Assembly: GCF_003260205.1 (NCBI RefSeq) | Contig: NZ_QERF01000008.1 | Location: 62,001-126,000, forward strand | Length of the DNA stretch: 64,000 nt | Source: Winogradskyella tangerina | GTDB taxonomy: Bacteria > Bacteroidota > Bacteroidia > Flavobacteriales > Flavobacteriaceae | Direction of reading: 5' to 3' | Shown here: one piece after another, positions 24,901-32,126 of the stretch | How positions within the stretch are numbered: the first letter of the stretch is position 1 | How the letters are laid out: each line of letters begins with the position of its first letter | Notes under the pieces: generated by a model | Database searches by the model: none | What the model was told of the DNA's origin: nothing | Seen by the model: the letters and a program-made list of their open reading frames with translations, nothing else | Made by a program: the position numbers and the translations under genes

Positions 24901-25041
24901 AGTTTTTTCATCAGTAAATGGTGAGAGTCCAAAAAGTGACGCTCCCTTTGGTTTCAATTCTACATAATCCTTGATAATTTCCTCAATATTTGTGTCTTCG
25001 ATTATCATCAACACGAATTCCTTATTTATGAAATTTGCCAT
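21925..25041 (-). CDS. Element-encoded primase-helicase (CHC2-like, TOPRIM, P-loop)
   Basis: A 1038-residue replication protein. Residues 20-80 match the DnaG-type CHC2 zinc-binding fold (GLSPFTDEKTPSF...YKDFSSGKSGNVVNFLM). The usual Cys/His ligands are absent: SPFT replaces CPFH and DFSSG replaces CFGCG. The catalytic TOPRIM domain is intact: ITEGYND with E265, FDSDKAG with D309 and D311, and DPDEF at 341. A C-terminal P-loop ATPase follows with Walker A GPGSTGKD at 691-698, then a VAMTGND-type block. Such fusions prime and unwind element DNA. It is three bases after the 80-residue gene. Confidence 0.88.
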   Translation of the reverse strand: MANFINKEFVLMIIEDTNIEEIIKDYVELKPKGASLFGLSPFTDEKTPSFCVDIKNNCYKDFSSGKSGNVVNFLMELENVSFQDAIEILAKKQGKEVVYISKESSAELESKRSEKSRLMKLLIKAHKNYQKLYFNLENDHSAKVEIEKKRQYTQECIIEWGIGFARGGQQLYKLFHEKEFTDAENLGLINLEKKCDKFWNRVIYPIHDQKGILIGFSGRDISNTEKAAKWINPKTNLLYDKSKVWYGLHRALRSIRSKDQVWITEGYNDVISWHLNGVINTISPCGTEISDFQINILKRYCSKVVLCFDSDKAGTNATVKAAKSFIAQGFKVDTIVLPGCDPDEFVRQFKEDFKELGLESFVVEKFSKDGFKFLLNELVSGDATEISMGARELCGIISDIEDEGLQEIYLGWIKKESNIKIGILRDWIKDKKNEAERSNQNLEDNKQFELPSEVTTSFEELSSDILKYGLFIDNNKIWVIANAKESEKKHFKPISNFAIKIIQHMQDEKFPMKLIKIENIHGDCFVFDTLSDNLNSKQKFDNIMTGCGNFLFSGSPSEFDKLRAFLFDKMGNGRKVETLGWQPEGFWVWNNKVNTAKEIIPIDENGIFNHNGVSYYVPSANIIFKNNPYKFEAQKRIISSESEITFADYTRKMREVHKDFSITAILFTLASIFQDYISHKNENFPLMFIYGPGSTGKDQLIKCCMSFFGKPQTAINLEGGLSTDKAKIREFAQFSNLISHLSEYKSGDAKLDGILKGLHDRRGYKRGTIDSHVSTESIPILCSVAMTGNDYPDNPPLITRLLCMEMDQNQFTVDENRNYDSLNEMSELGVSHITDRILTYREYYIDNFKKVFQEQKDYLSNILSGAVGRMISDNAVLTTTFHLLKNHLEFPFTQQEMEEHLKSCVKKQIAKINSASKITKWWDCFIASLRGANNDRIIVGIDVKLNNNFLSFNFTQCFNKIQRQWYQQYKELSPSNNEMMKIIQADSCYVENVKSMRMGSGANSKNTSAYTVNLDKINIGVDLKEEINRLSSHEFIPS

Positions 25042-25043
25042 AA

Positions 25044-25286
25044 TTAATCTGTCATAATTGTTGATTTATTCTTAATCAAATCTAGATTAAGAACTTTTTC
25101 GTATAATTTGACGGCGTACTCAGAGGCCTTAATCAATTCATAACACTGTAAGAGTTGCTCACATGGATCCGAAATTCTTCTGATTTTTTTTATTTTAATT
25201 GCCAATTCATAAGAAGAAATTGAAACTAGATTGGCTTTACCTCCTGGATTTCTTGGGTTATTATACCGTTTTTTACTATATTTCAT
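25044..25286 (-). CDS. Small basic protein upstream of primase
   Basis: An 80-residue protein with a strongly basic N terminus (MKYSKKRYNNPRNPGGKANL) and a helical remainder. No family is recognised. It is encoded immediately before the primase on the same strand (three bases apart), so it is probably a replication accessory protein of the element. Confidence 0.6.
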   Translation of the reverse strand: MKYSKKRYNNPRNPGGKANLVSISSYELAIKIKKIRRISDPCEQLLQCYELIKASEYAVKLYEKVLNLDLIKNKSTIMTD

Positions 25287-25316
25287 CGTTTGTTGCCTTT
25301 ATGATAAACAATATTA

Positions 25317-25349
25317 AAACCCTATAGTACTGGTAATACTATAGGGTTT
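25317..25349 (-). terminator. Perfect hairpin after the excisionase-like gene
   Basis: AAACCCTATAGTA (25317-25329) and TACTATAGGGTTT (25337-25349) form a perfect 13-bp stem with a 7-base loop; on the minus strand it is followed by TTTTAATATTG. It separates the HTH gene from the primase unit and may stop or attenuate read-through. Confidence 0.75.
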
Positions 25350-25354
25350 CGTTC

Positions 25355-25645
25355 TTATTTTCTGTGATATTTTAAAGATTTGACCTCCTTGAGTGCTTGT
25401 GAAATATCACTTCGCTTGATTAATAGTTTTCTACCAACCTTTGACGCAGGCAAAATACCTTTACGGATATAAGAATAGATAGTTTGAGTGGTCACATCTA
25501 GTTCTTCAGCTGCCATTTCTGGAGAAATTTTCTCAGAATTCTCTTTATCAACCAATAGTGAGAGAGTTTCATTTATCTGATGAACCTTATTGAAGAGAGC
25601 CTCGAATTTTTCCTTATCAATATTTTGAAATACTATACCTTCCAT
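25355..25645 (-). CDS. Excisionase-like helix-turn-helix protein
   Basis: A 96-residue protein. The C-terminal half is a MerR/excisionase-type HTH_17 domain: ISPEMAAEELDVTTQTIYSYIRKGILPASKVGRKLLIKRSDI. A helical N terminus (FEALFNKVHQINETLSLL) probably dimerises. Proteins of this form are common beside Bacteroidetes tyrosine recombinases and act as directionality factors or regulators. Located between the recombinase unit and the primase. Confidence 0.85.
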   Translation of the reverse strand: MEGIVFQNIDKEKFEALFNKVHQINETLSLLVDKENSEKISPEMAAEELDVTTQTIYSYIRKGILPASKVGRKLLIKRSDISQALKEVKSLKYHRK

Positions 25646-25754
25646 ATTAATTAATTATGGTTAATAATGGTAAATTTATATTTACTGATAACCAAACCTT
25701 TGAATGTTTGAAGAATTCAAAAATTCAAAAAACTAATATATATATGGTAAATGG

Positions 25755-26774
25755 TTAAATGAACCTTAAGAGATTCAAATGCTCCTCTTCTTTGATACTT
25801 TCAGGATAATAGTTTTTAAAAGTTTTGCACGCTTCCGAGTAAGTACTCGGTTTTAATTCTAAACTAAAAGTCTTCGAAGCAAGGTTGATTAAATTTTTAT
25901 CATTACAGTGAACGAGATTCTGCTTTTTCAATAAAAAACAAAATGCACTTAATATTCTCAAATCTTTACAATTAACTTGTGAAATGATTTCAAGTTTATT
26001 ATTTACAATACCTCTCGTAATCAAAGATTTAATTATAGTATCAAACTTTTTTTTATCTCTGAATACTCCCCTCAAGTCGACATGGCCATTAACTTTGACA
26101 TTGTTATTGGATAATTCATTTATTTTCAATTTTATCGATTCTAGAATATGATCTGTTTCACTAAATTCAATCCATTTCCCTAAAAATTCTAAAAACTCAT
26201 CATTATACTCAATAAATTTTGCCTTATGATAATCTAAAAGAAATCTCATAAACCTTAGACTGATTGGAATTTCCCATTCTGGAGAATCATCTTTCGCATT
26301 AAAATTCAAATATAGACTTAACAAGGTAGTGGAATCACCTATGTAAAATTTAGCATATTCTTGCCAAGAAGGAAACCCGGTTCCAGGATGACCTTTATAT
26401 ATCGAAAAACCCAAGGAGCTCTTTGGAAAAAAATTTTCAAATTGAGCTTTGTAATAACCAATTTTGTCTTTTTTTTCAATAAAAGCGTTTGAATTAAACA
26501 CAATATCTTTAAAATCTAGACTACTATCACTAACCCTTTCCACGTAATCATTTAGAATTAGATAAATCTCATTCAGCAGAAGCTCAGATATCTCATAAGT
26601 TAAACCCTTGTAGTGAGTAAACAACTTAATCGATTCTGAGTCTTCAAAATCAAAGCCGTAATTCCTTTCATCAATTTTTATTATCTCCTTATCTAATAAT
26701 TGCTTAATGGTTTTTTTTCTGATAACAAATAGATTAACATTCTCTAAGCTACCTAAATATTTTGTTGTCTCCAT
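25755..26774 (-). CDS. Unknown protein co-transcribed with the recombinase
   Basis: A 339-residue soluble protein, METTKYLGSLENVNLFVIRKK..., without a recognised motif or membrane helix. The C-terminal end (TYSEACKTFKNYYPESIKEEEHLNLLRFI) is typical of mid-sized proteins encoded beside integrases in Bacteroidetes elements. A distant relation to RteC-type excision regulators is possible but I cannot support it from motifs. The ATG at 26774 lies six bases after the recombinase stop, so the two are translationally linked and may act together in excision. Confidence 0.65.
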   Translation of the reverse strand: METTKYLGSLENVNLFVIRKKTIKQLLDKEIIKIDERNYGFDFEDSESIKLFTHYKGLTYEISELLLNEIYLILNDYVERVSDSSLDFKDIVFNSNAFIEKKDKIGYYKAQFENFFPKSSLGFSIYKGHPGTGFPSWQEYAKFYIGDSTTLLSLYLNFNAKDDSPEWEIPISLRFMRFLLDYHKAKFIEYNDEFLEFLGKWIEFSETDHILESIKLKINELSNNNVKVNGHVDLRGVFRDKKKFDTIIKSLITRGIVNNKLEIISQVNCKDLRILSAFCFLLKKQNLVHCNDKNLINLASKTFSLELKPSTYSEACKTFKNYYPESIKEEEHLNLLRFI

Positions 26775-26779
26775 CAAAT

Positions 26780-28048
26780 CTAGACTTTTTTAAGTTTTGG
26801 TAATTCCATGCTTCCGAATGCTAGATTAATAGCATCTACCTTAGCTTCTATATCAACTTTGTAATAACTATTAAACGTTTTCAAGTCTCGATGTCCGGTC
26901 ATTTTCATTATCGTTTTATCGGCTATACCTTTCTTTTTCATGATCGAAATAAAGGTTCTTCTGGCTGTATGCGTAGATATCCTATCAAAAAAAGGCTTAA
27001 TAATAGTTTCTTTCTGCTTGTTTTTATTTCTTGAATACTGCACCTCAAAATCAAATTGAGCATCCTCAAAAACCTTTTTTATTAGTTGATTTTGCTTTTG
27101 GTTAGATATTAGTGGTAATTTATTATCATACTTTTTTAGAATATAGGCAGTTATATCAAACAATGGCACCTCTCTAGGTTCTTTTGTTACATCTTTATCT
27201 TCCTTTATCAGAAGTACTCCATCTCTTATAGTGCGCTTATTTAGTAGACGAAGTTCCCCATATCTAAGTCCAGTCAAACATTGAAATACAAAAATATCTC
27301 TAACTTTTTCCAACGATTTTGACTTTATTTCGAACTCAAAAATAGTCTTAACCTGATCTAATGTTAAAGCTATCTCTTCAGTGATTACACGTTCGGGTTT
27401 TTTAAAACTTATAAAGGCATCATTATACGTATATTTCTCTTTCAAGGCCCAATACATAAAGGTCTTAAAAAGACCAATGTTCCTAGAAAATGTATTAGTG
27501 CCATGGTCTAAAGTAGTGTAGCAATAATCTGTAAAATCAGTATAGAATTTCCCATTAATGTTGCTGAAAGTGAGTCTGTAATTAGCTCGTTCCTCAAAGC
27601 TTATTAAATGATTCTTAATATTGGTGTAACGTTTTATTGTAGATGATTTCCACTCTCGCCTCTTAATTTTCTCTTCAGTAAAAGCATCATATGCTAAATA
27701 AAAAATGTTCTTATTTTTTGAACTCTTCTTAAACTCGGAATCAAAATACTCTTTAAGTAACTTAGATGTTAAATCTTCATTTATTTTGGAATGTAAACCA
27801 ACTAATTCCTCAAACTTAATCGAGTATCGCTGTAATTGTTGTAGAACTGCCCTCGCAGTTATTGCAGCCTTACTACCTTTAAGGACTGGTCTATTATTCT
27901 GAAAATTCCAATTAATGGGTGCTATTTTTTCACCAGTAGAGTAAACAAACTTCTTCTTTTCTTTATTGAAGTGGCAAGTAAAATATACAAGCGTTGGCTT
28001 GGCCCCCTTTCTTTTCTGTGGCTCTTTAAGATAAAAAGAGTGTTTCAT
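26780..28048 (-). CDS. Tyrosine recombinase (integrase) of the ssrA element
   Basis: A 422-residue phage-type integrase of the Bacteroidetes group. An N-terminal arm-binding domain (1-90) is followed by a SAM-like core-binding domain (about 110-210). The catalytic domain shows R262 (TGLRYGEL), H360-x-x-R363 (STHTARRTF), H386 (TGHRDLKTF) and the nucleophile Tyr395 or Tyr396 (NSYYKVD). The full catalytic set indicates an active enzyme. The gene is at the right end, reading inward, about 155 bases from the attachment repeat, with candidate arm sites between. Confidence 0.95.
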   Translation of the reverse strand: MKHSFYLKEPQKRKGAKPTLVYFTCHFNKEKKKFVYSTGEKIAPINWNFQNNRPVLKGSKAAITARAVLQQLQRYSIKFEELVGLHSKINEDLTSKLLKEYFDSEFKKSSKNKNIFYLAYDAFTEEKIKRREWKSSTIKRYTNIKNHLISFEERANYRLTFSNINGKFYTDFTDYCYTTLDHGTNTFSRNIGLFKTFMYWALKEKYTYNDAFISFKKPERVITEEIALTLDQVKTIFEFEIKSKSLEKVRDIFVFQCLTGLRYGELRLLNKRTIRDGVLLIKEDKDVTKEPREVPLFDITAYILKKYDNKLPLISNQKQNQLIKKVFEDAQFDFEVQYSRNKNKQKETIIKPFFDRISTHTARRTFISIMKKKGIADKTIMKMTGHRDLKTFNSYYKVDIEAKVDAINLAFGSMELPKLKKV

Positions 28049-28068
28049 TTATATTGAAGTCATAATAG

Positions 28069-28087
28069 GTGACAAAATCGGTGACAA
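28069..28087 (+). repeat. Candidate arm-type recombinase site, right
   Basis: GTGACAAAATCGGTGACAA, itself a doubled GTGACAA, lies between the integrase start and the attachment repeat and resembles 13991-14007 at the other end. Confidence 0.4.
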
Positions 28088-28203
28088 TTTTAATATTATC
28101 AAATATAACTCATTATTATAATTAATTATAAAAAATCACTGATTATGAACATATCTATAGGATTCTAATATGTTAAAGTATGTTAAAGTTTAATAATTTC
28201 AAT

Positions 28204-28218
28204 TCCCTCCGACTCCAC
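28204..28218 (+). repeat. Right attachment repeat (attR)
   Basis: TCCCTCCGACTCCAC, identical to the ssrA 3' end at 13931-13945. Marks the right boundary of the element. Confidence 0.85.
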
Positions 28219-28249
28219 AAGAAGCGCCATTTGGTTGCGGATAAAACTT

Positions 28250-28290
28250 AAAGATCTTAGAAGTTTACTTGCTAAGATCTTTTTTGTTTT
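28250..28290 (+). terminator. Displaced original terminator of ssrA
   Basis: AAAGATCTTAG (28250-28260) pairs perfectly with CTAAGATCTTT (28272-28282), followed by TTTTGTTTT. It has no gene of its own directly upstream, which fits a tmRNA terminator pushed right by the insertion. Confidence 0.65.
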
Positions 28291-28358
28291 AAACGCCTGG
28301 ATTGTGAAGCCAGCAAATGGCATTTGCACTTTCGGCAAGGTGGGTCCAACGAAGTTAG

Positions 28359-28373
28359 TCCCTCCGACTCTAC
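28359..28373 (+). repeat. Third copy of the ssrA 3'-end sequence
   Basis: TCCCTCCGACTCTAC, one mismatch to the attachment repeat, 155 bp right of attR. A relic of an earlier integration or a secondary site. Confidence 0.6.
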
Positions 28374-28566
28374 ATGTACCCTGCGAAGCTTCAAACTTTT
28401 GAGAAGCGAAGTAGGGCTTCTTTATTCACTCTGCTTACCTATGTGTGTCAAAAATCGATTCATTTTTAAGGTCATTTTAATTACAGGATATTTCGTGTAA
28501 TTTAATTAAATTAGTTATCGTTAAAATTCTAATACTACTCCAAAATAACATCTAAATCCTTTCTTA

Positions 28567-29163
28567 ATGAAAAAACCAATCCTTATTAGCCTGCTTGCCT
28601 TAACCTTATTCTCCTTCACATTTCACTCTTTAGGATACATGACCTTGTTCGAAAATTCAAATAGTGCTAAATATTTCAAGTATGGTAAACATCACTTTAT
28701 TGAATATTTTGACAATGACAAAAAGACCTTTAACGATCTTGAGTACTATGTGAGATATAGAAAGTACAGTTGGGGCGATGTCGATACCGCCTACTACAGA
28801 AAAGCGGACACGCATTATTATCATTTTGATAGTAAAAACATGACCGAATCTATTACGCTTCCCGTAGAACCTCAACTTGGTGACAAGTGGTATGAAGCCG
28901 ATGAAAGCTGGAGCTACGAGGTTATTGAGACTGATCTAAAATTTAAAACACCAGCAAAAAAATACAAGAATTGTGTTAAGGTGCATTGCCTGCAATTAAC
29001 CAATCGAGATAAAAACAAACGCCAAGAATATTTCTTATTCTACTCGCCTGATTTTGGCTATGTGGGTAATGTTGATTCTAAAGGAAAAATATTAAGCTAC
29101 CTCAGTGAAATGAAAATAGATGCTAAAGAGGGTGAGGTTATTGGTGAAAAGTCTAAAAATTAA
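28567..29163 (+). CDS. Exported hypothetical protein
   Basis: A 198-residue protein with an N-terminal signal peptide (MKKPILISLLALTLFSFTFHSLG). The mature region is rich in aromatic and charged residues (YYVRYRKYSWGDVDTAYYRKADTHYYHFD) and is probably beta-rich. No family is recognised. Six bases separate it from the methyltransferase-like lipoprotein gene, so they are likely co-expressed. Confidence 0.65.
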   Translation: MKKPILISLLALTLFSFTFHSLGYMTLFENSNSAKYFKYGKHHFIEYFDNDKKTFNDLEYYVRYRKYSWGDVDTAYYRKADTHYYHFDSKNMTESITLPVEPQLGDKWYEADESWSYEVIETDLKFKTPAKKYKNCVKVHCLQLTNRDKNKRQEYFLFYSPDFGYVGNVDSKGKILSYLSEMKIDAKEGEVIGEKSKN

Positions 29164-29169
29164 AAATTC

Positions 29170-29877
29170 ATGAAAAACATAGTTTTAATACTTTCATTAC
29201 TGGTTTGCTTGGGATGTAAGGACAATCACCCTAAAGATACCGATCACCAAAAACACAAGAACGAAGAGCACCAGAAAGAGCATCATTCTGATCATAAAAC
29301 GGCCAATGACTATATGCATCAGTCATCTGTAGATGAACTGGTAAAGCGGTTTGAATCGCCCGAACGTGATGCATATCAAAAACCTGAAGAGGTATTGAAC
29401 TATCTCGGTGATCTGCAAGGAAAAACCATTATGGATATTGGTGCGGGTTCGGGTTACTTCTCGGTGAAACTAGCTGAAAAAGGTGCGAGTGTGATTGCTG
29501 CCGATGTTGACGACGGATTTCTAAACTATTTGAATAACCGGATAAACACTAACAATCTAGAAGGCATAGTAACACGTAAAATCCCTTACGATTCACCTAA
29601 TTTAGATGAAAATGAAGTTGATATGGTATTGATAGTGAACACCTATCATCACATTGAAAACCGACCTGAATATTTTAAAAAAGTAAAAACAGGAACAACC
29701 GATCATGGTGAGTTAGTTATTATCGATTTTATTAAGGCTGAAAATGAAATTGGCCCACCATTACACCATAAAATATCCATAGATCGCGTAGTTAACGAAT
29801 TAAAGCAGGCTGGCTATACTTCTTTCGATATTAATGTCAATTTACTTCCATATCAATATATTATTAAAGCGAAATAA
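29170..29877 (+). CDS. Predicted lipoprotein with class I SAM methyltransferase domain
   Basis: A 235-residue protein. A signal peptide with lipobox LVCLGC places C16 as the lipidated residue. A histidine-rich stretch covers about 22-55 (repeated H, HH and EHxKEHH). A class I methyltransferase domain follows from residue 70: KTIMDIGAGSGYFSVKLAEKGASVIAADVDD (motif I), then VDMVLIVNTYHHIENRPEYFKKV. The glycine-rich SAM loop is intact. S-adenosylmethionine is normally cytoplasmic, so a periplasmic lipoprotein of this fold is puzzling; the His-rich linker suggests metal binding. Substrate unknown. Confidence 0.8.
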   Translation: MKNIVLILSLLVCLGCKDNHPKDTDHQKHKNEEHQKEHHSDHKTANDYMHQSSVDELVKRFESPERDAYQKPEEVLNYLGDLQGKTIMDIGAGSGYFSVKLAEKGASVIAADVDDGFLNYLNNRINTNNLEGIVTRKIPYDSPNLDENEVDMVLIVNTYHHIENRPEYFKKVKTGTTDHGELVIIDFIKAENEIGPPLHHKISIDRVVNELKQAGYTSFDINVNLLPYQYIIKAK

Positions 29878-29888
29878 CCTTTCATAAA

Positions 29889-30116
29889 ATGAAAAAAGCA
29901 TTAAAAATAATATCTACAGTTGCCATTCTAATGTTCGGTATTCTTTGGGTGTTTAGCAAGTTTGAAATCTTAACTGCATATAATTCTATTGATCTTCGAA
30001 ATATTCTTGTGGTCATCTACTTGTTTACGAGTCTTAAATATTTTCAGATGGAGGTAAAGACTAAAAATGAGGAGATTCAAAAGCTAAGATCCCAACTTGA
30101 TAATTCGAAAACATGA
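29889..30116 (+). CDS. Small membrane protein with C-terminal coiled coil
   Basis: A 75-residue protein with two membrane segments (about 5-25 and 36-52) and a charged helical tail (MEVKTKNEEIQKLRSQLDNS). The last four bases overlap the start of the CAP-domain gene (ATGA). No family assignment. Confidence 0.6.
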   Translation: MKKALKIISTVAILMFGILWVFSKFEILTAYNSIDLRNILVVIYLFTSLKYFQMEVKTKNEEIQKLRSQLDNSKT

Positions 30117-30688
30117 AAAAAATAATTATCCTCGTCTTCACCATTATTGTTACCACATTTTCTGGTGATAAAACCATAGTTATTGATAAAGACGAAGCCC
30201 AAAACGCCTATGAATTGCTGAACCAGATTAGGCTCAATCCTGAAGACTTTGAAGATCAATTCCCGTTTTTAAGATATTCTAAAGTAAAAAAGACCGAACT
30301 CATTTGGAACGATACCTTAGCGAAAGTAGCTGAAAACAAGGCCTATGACATGGCCAAAAGAAACTACTATGGTCATGTAGATCCTTCTGGCTACGGCATT
30401 AATTATTATATCAATAAGAGTGGATACAAACTTAATCCGAGTTGGTTGAAAAATAAAAGAGATAATAATTTTGAATCCATTGCCGCCAATGTAGATAATG
30501 GTGTTTCAGCCATCTCTACGTTTATTATTGACAAAGGAGTTCCTTCTTTTGGTCATAGAATTCATCTGTTAGGACTCGATGAATGGAATGGTTCCTTAAA
30601 GGATATTGGTATTGGATTTGTGAGACGAGAAAAAGGAAGTAAATATAAAACCTATGTTTGTGTGATTATTGCCAAACACGATTGGTAA
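30113..30688 (+). CDS. CAP (SCP/PR1)-domain secreted protein
   Basis: A 191-residue protein with a signal peptide (residues 1-19, IIILVFTIIVTTFSGD). It carries a CAP domain: AYELLNQIRLNPEDF, LIWNDTLAKVAENKAYDMAKRNYYGHVDPSGYGINY, ESIAANVDNGVSAISTFIIDKGVPSFGHRIHLLG and DIGIGFV. The histidines of YYGHVDP and FGHRIHLL correspond to the CAP metal-binding cavity. Bacterial CAP proteins are secreted with poorly known functions. Overlaps the preceding gene by four bases. Confidence 0.9.
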   Translation: MKKIIILVFTIIVTTFSGDKTIVIDKDEAQNAYELLNQIRLNPEDFEDQFPFLRYSKVKKTELIWNDTLAKVAENKAYDMAKRNYYGHVDPSGYGINYYINKSGYKLNPSWLKNKRDNNFESIAANVDNGVSAISTFIIDKGVPSFGHRIHLLGLDEWNGSLKDIGIGFVRREKGSKYKTYVCVIIAKHDW

Positions 30689-30713
30689 TGCGGCACCAAA
30701 TAATTAATAAGCC

Positions 30714-30745
30714 AAACCCTTGCTGAAAACAGCAAGGGTTTTTGA
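30714..30745. terminator. Bidirectional terminator
   Basis: AAACCCTTGCTG and CAGCAAGGGTTT (30714-30725, 30730-30741) form a perfect 12-bp stem with an AAAA loop between two convergent genes; T-rich sequence follows on the plus strand. Confidence 0.85.
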
Positions 30746-30770
30746 TTTTGATTGATGAACAATCGATTGG

Positions 30771-31613
30771 TTAGACCTTGATATTCGCATTATTCCAAAG
30801 TCCGGTTTTAGCAACCTCATCTGAATATTCTTGAAATGTTTTGGGTGCTCTTCCTAAGACTTTTTCAATGTCGTGGGTCACTGTTGAATTATCCGGATTT
30901 CCGAGTACCACGGTAAATAGATAATCGATCAGCCAAACAAAGTCCTCAGGGAGTTGCATTTCACGCAGTGCATTACTGTAGGCTTCCAAACTCAAGGGCA
31001 CAAAAGAAATCTCTCGCTCAGTAGCCCTTGCTATAGTATCAATCGCCTCTTCAAACGTAAACAACTGCGATCCTGTAAGCTCATAAATTTCGCTATTGTG
31101 TTGATCGTTTAATAAAACTTCAACCGCTATATCAGCTATATCATCTGCATCTACAAAAGGAATCTTTACATGAGCTTGTGGTAAGGCCACGACCCCTTCT
31201 AAAATTGGCTCTAATAAGAAATTTTCACTAAAATTCTGATTGAACCAACTTGCTCTTAAAATTGTATAATCGATCCCAGAATTGATAACGATCTCTTCAC
31301 ATAGTTCTGCTTCACGCTCTCCCTTACCCGATAATAGCACCAATTTCTTTACTCCTGCATTTTTAGATACTCTTACCAATTCTGAAATGGCTTCTTTTGC
31401 TCCAGGCACCGCCAAATCTGGCTGATAGGTAATATAGATTTTATCAATTCCTTCAACGACTTCAGGCCAATTATGTGGTCGATCCCAATCAAAAGTTGGT
31501 TGTGCTGATCTTGAACCAATCAGTACGTTTTGACCTAAATTTTGCAAACGATCTACTATTCTTCGACCTGTTTTACCAGTTCCTCCTGTGATTAAAAAAT
31601 GTTCTGTTTTCAT
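30771..31613 (-). CDS. NmrA-like NAD(P)-binding protein
   Basis: A 280-residue atypical short-chain dehydrogenase of the NmrA/NAD(P)H-binding type. The N-terminal Rossmann motif TGGTGKTGRRIV is followed by IYITYQP and VKKLVLLSGKGEREAE, with a helical C terminus. I use the ATG at 31613 (MKTEHFLITGG), since the upstream frame runs into the neighbouring gene. It probably acts as a quinone-reductase-like or redox-sensing protein. Third gene of a unit with DUF1772 and DUF5367 membrane proteins. Confidence 0.88.
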   Translation of the reverse strand: MKTEHFLITGGTGKTGRRIVDRLQNLGQNVLIGSRSAQPTFDWDRPHNWPEVVEGIDKIYITYQPDLAVPGAKEAISELVRVSKNAGVKKLVLLSGKGEREAELCEEIVINSGIDYTILRASWFNQNFSENFLLEPILEGVVALPQAHVKIPFVDADDIADIAVEVLLNDQHNSEIYELTGSQLFTFEEAIDTIARATEREISFVPLSLEAYSNALREMQLPEDFVWLIDYLFTVVLGNPDNSTVTHDIEKVLGRAPKTFQEYSDEVAKTGLWNNANIKV

Positions 31614-31624
31614 GATTTTAATAT

Positions 31625-32122
31625 TTATTTTGTGATTTGTGTTGCTATAATTACTAAGGTTATAAATGATAGTATTGAGGTCATAGTTCTCACGAGATGA
31701 AGGCGGTTCCATTGGTCTTCGAATGCTAATCTAAGATCATTCAGCTCAACCTTACTCAAAGTTTCCAGCTGATGCTGATCAATCATTTCATTCAATGGTA
31801 CATTTCCAAAAACTGTTACGAGGATCACACCTAAGGCATAAAGAAGTACTGCTAACAAAAGCATCCACCAAACATGTGATTCTAAATTTTTGAATATGAA
31901 AAGATTGACTATCCCAAGAAAAAATGGTCCTAAGAACACCACAAAAAAAGTGGGATTTAATATAACGCGATTCATTTGTTGAAAGGCCATTAAAAAGCCC
32001 AGATCATCTAATCGTCCTATTCCTGCAGTTACTGTATTAGACCAAGTGAAACAGAGTCCTGCGCTAAGTCCGGTGCAAATTACCAATGTAAAAAATACAA
32101 TGTGTTGTAATGAGAATTCCAT
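31625..32122 (-). CDS. DUF1772 (anthrone oxygenase-like) membrane protein
   Basis: A 165-residue protein with four membrane helices. The FGNVPLNEMIDQHQLE block and the C-terminal FEDQWNRLHLVRTMTSI are diagnostic of DUF1772, the family that contains fungal anthrone oxygenases. Encoded four bases after the DUF5367 gene and 11 bases before the NmrA-like gene. Its substrate here is unknown. Confidence 0.85.
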   Translation of the reverse strand: MEFSLQHIVFFTLVICTGLSAGLCFTWSNTVTAGIGRLDDLGFLMAFQQMNRVILNPTFFVVFLGPFFLGIVNLFIFKNLESHVWWMLLLAVLLYALGVILVTVFGNVPLNEMIDQHQLETLSKVELNDLRLAFEDQWNRLHLVRTMTSILSFITLVIIATQITK

Positions 32123-32126
32123 GCGG

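Larger units (their letters stand above)
13931..28218. mobile_element. 14.3-kb integrative element inserted in ssrA, with defence-like cargo
   Basis: Bounded by the 15-bp direct repeat TCCCTCCGACTCCAC at 13931-13945, the end of ssrA, and 28204-28218. It contains a tyrosine recombinase at the right end, an excisionase-like HTH protein, a primase-helicase and iteron-like repeats. No conjugation, relaxase or phage structural gene is recognisable, so it is not a complete conjugative element or prophage; satellite-like or mobilisable behaviour is an inference. All plus-strand genes in the left half are cargo and all minus-strand genes in the right half are the mobility and replication module. The 3' end of tmRNA is restored by the left repeat. 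Confidence 0.88.
28219..28566. other. Gap right of the element, with ssrA-end remnants
   Basis: No gene. It holds a strong terminator (28250-28290) that was probably the original end of ssrA. A third, slightly altered copy of the attachment sequence (28359-28373) follows, then a hairpin-like stretch around 28378-28425 (CCCTGCGAAGCTTC against GAAGCGAAGTAGGG) with a short T-run. The remainder to 28566 is AT-rich leader of the next gene. Confidence 0.6.
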
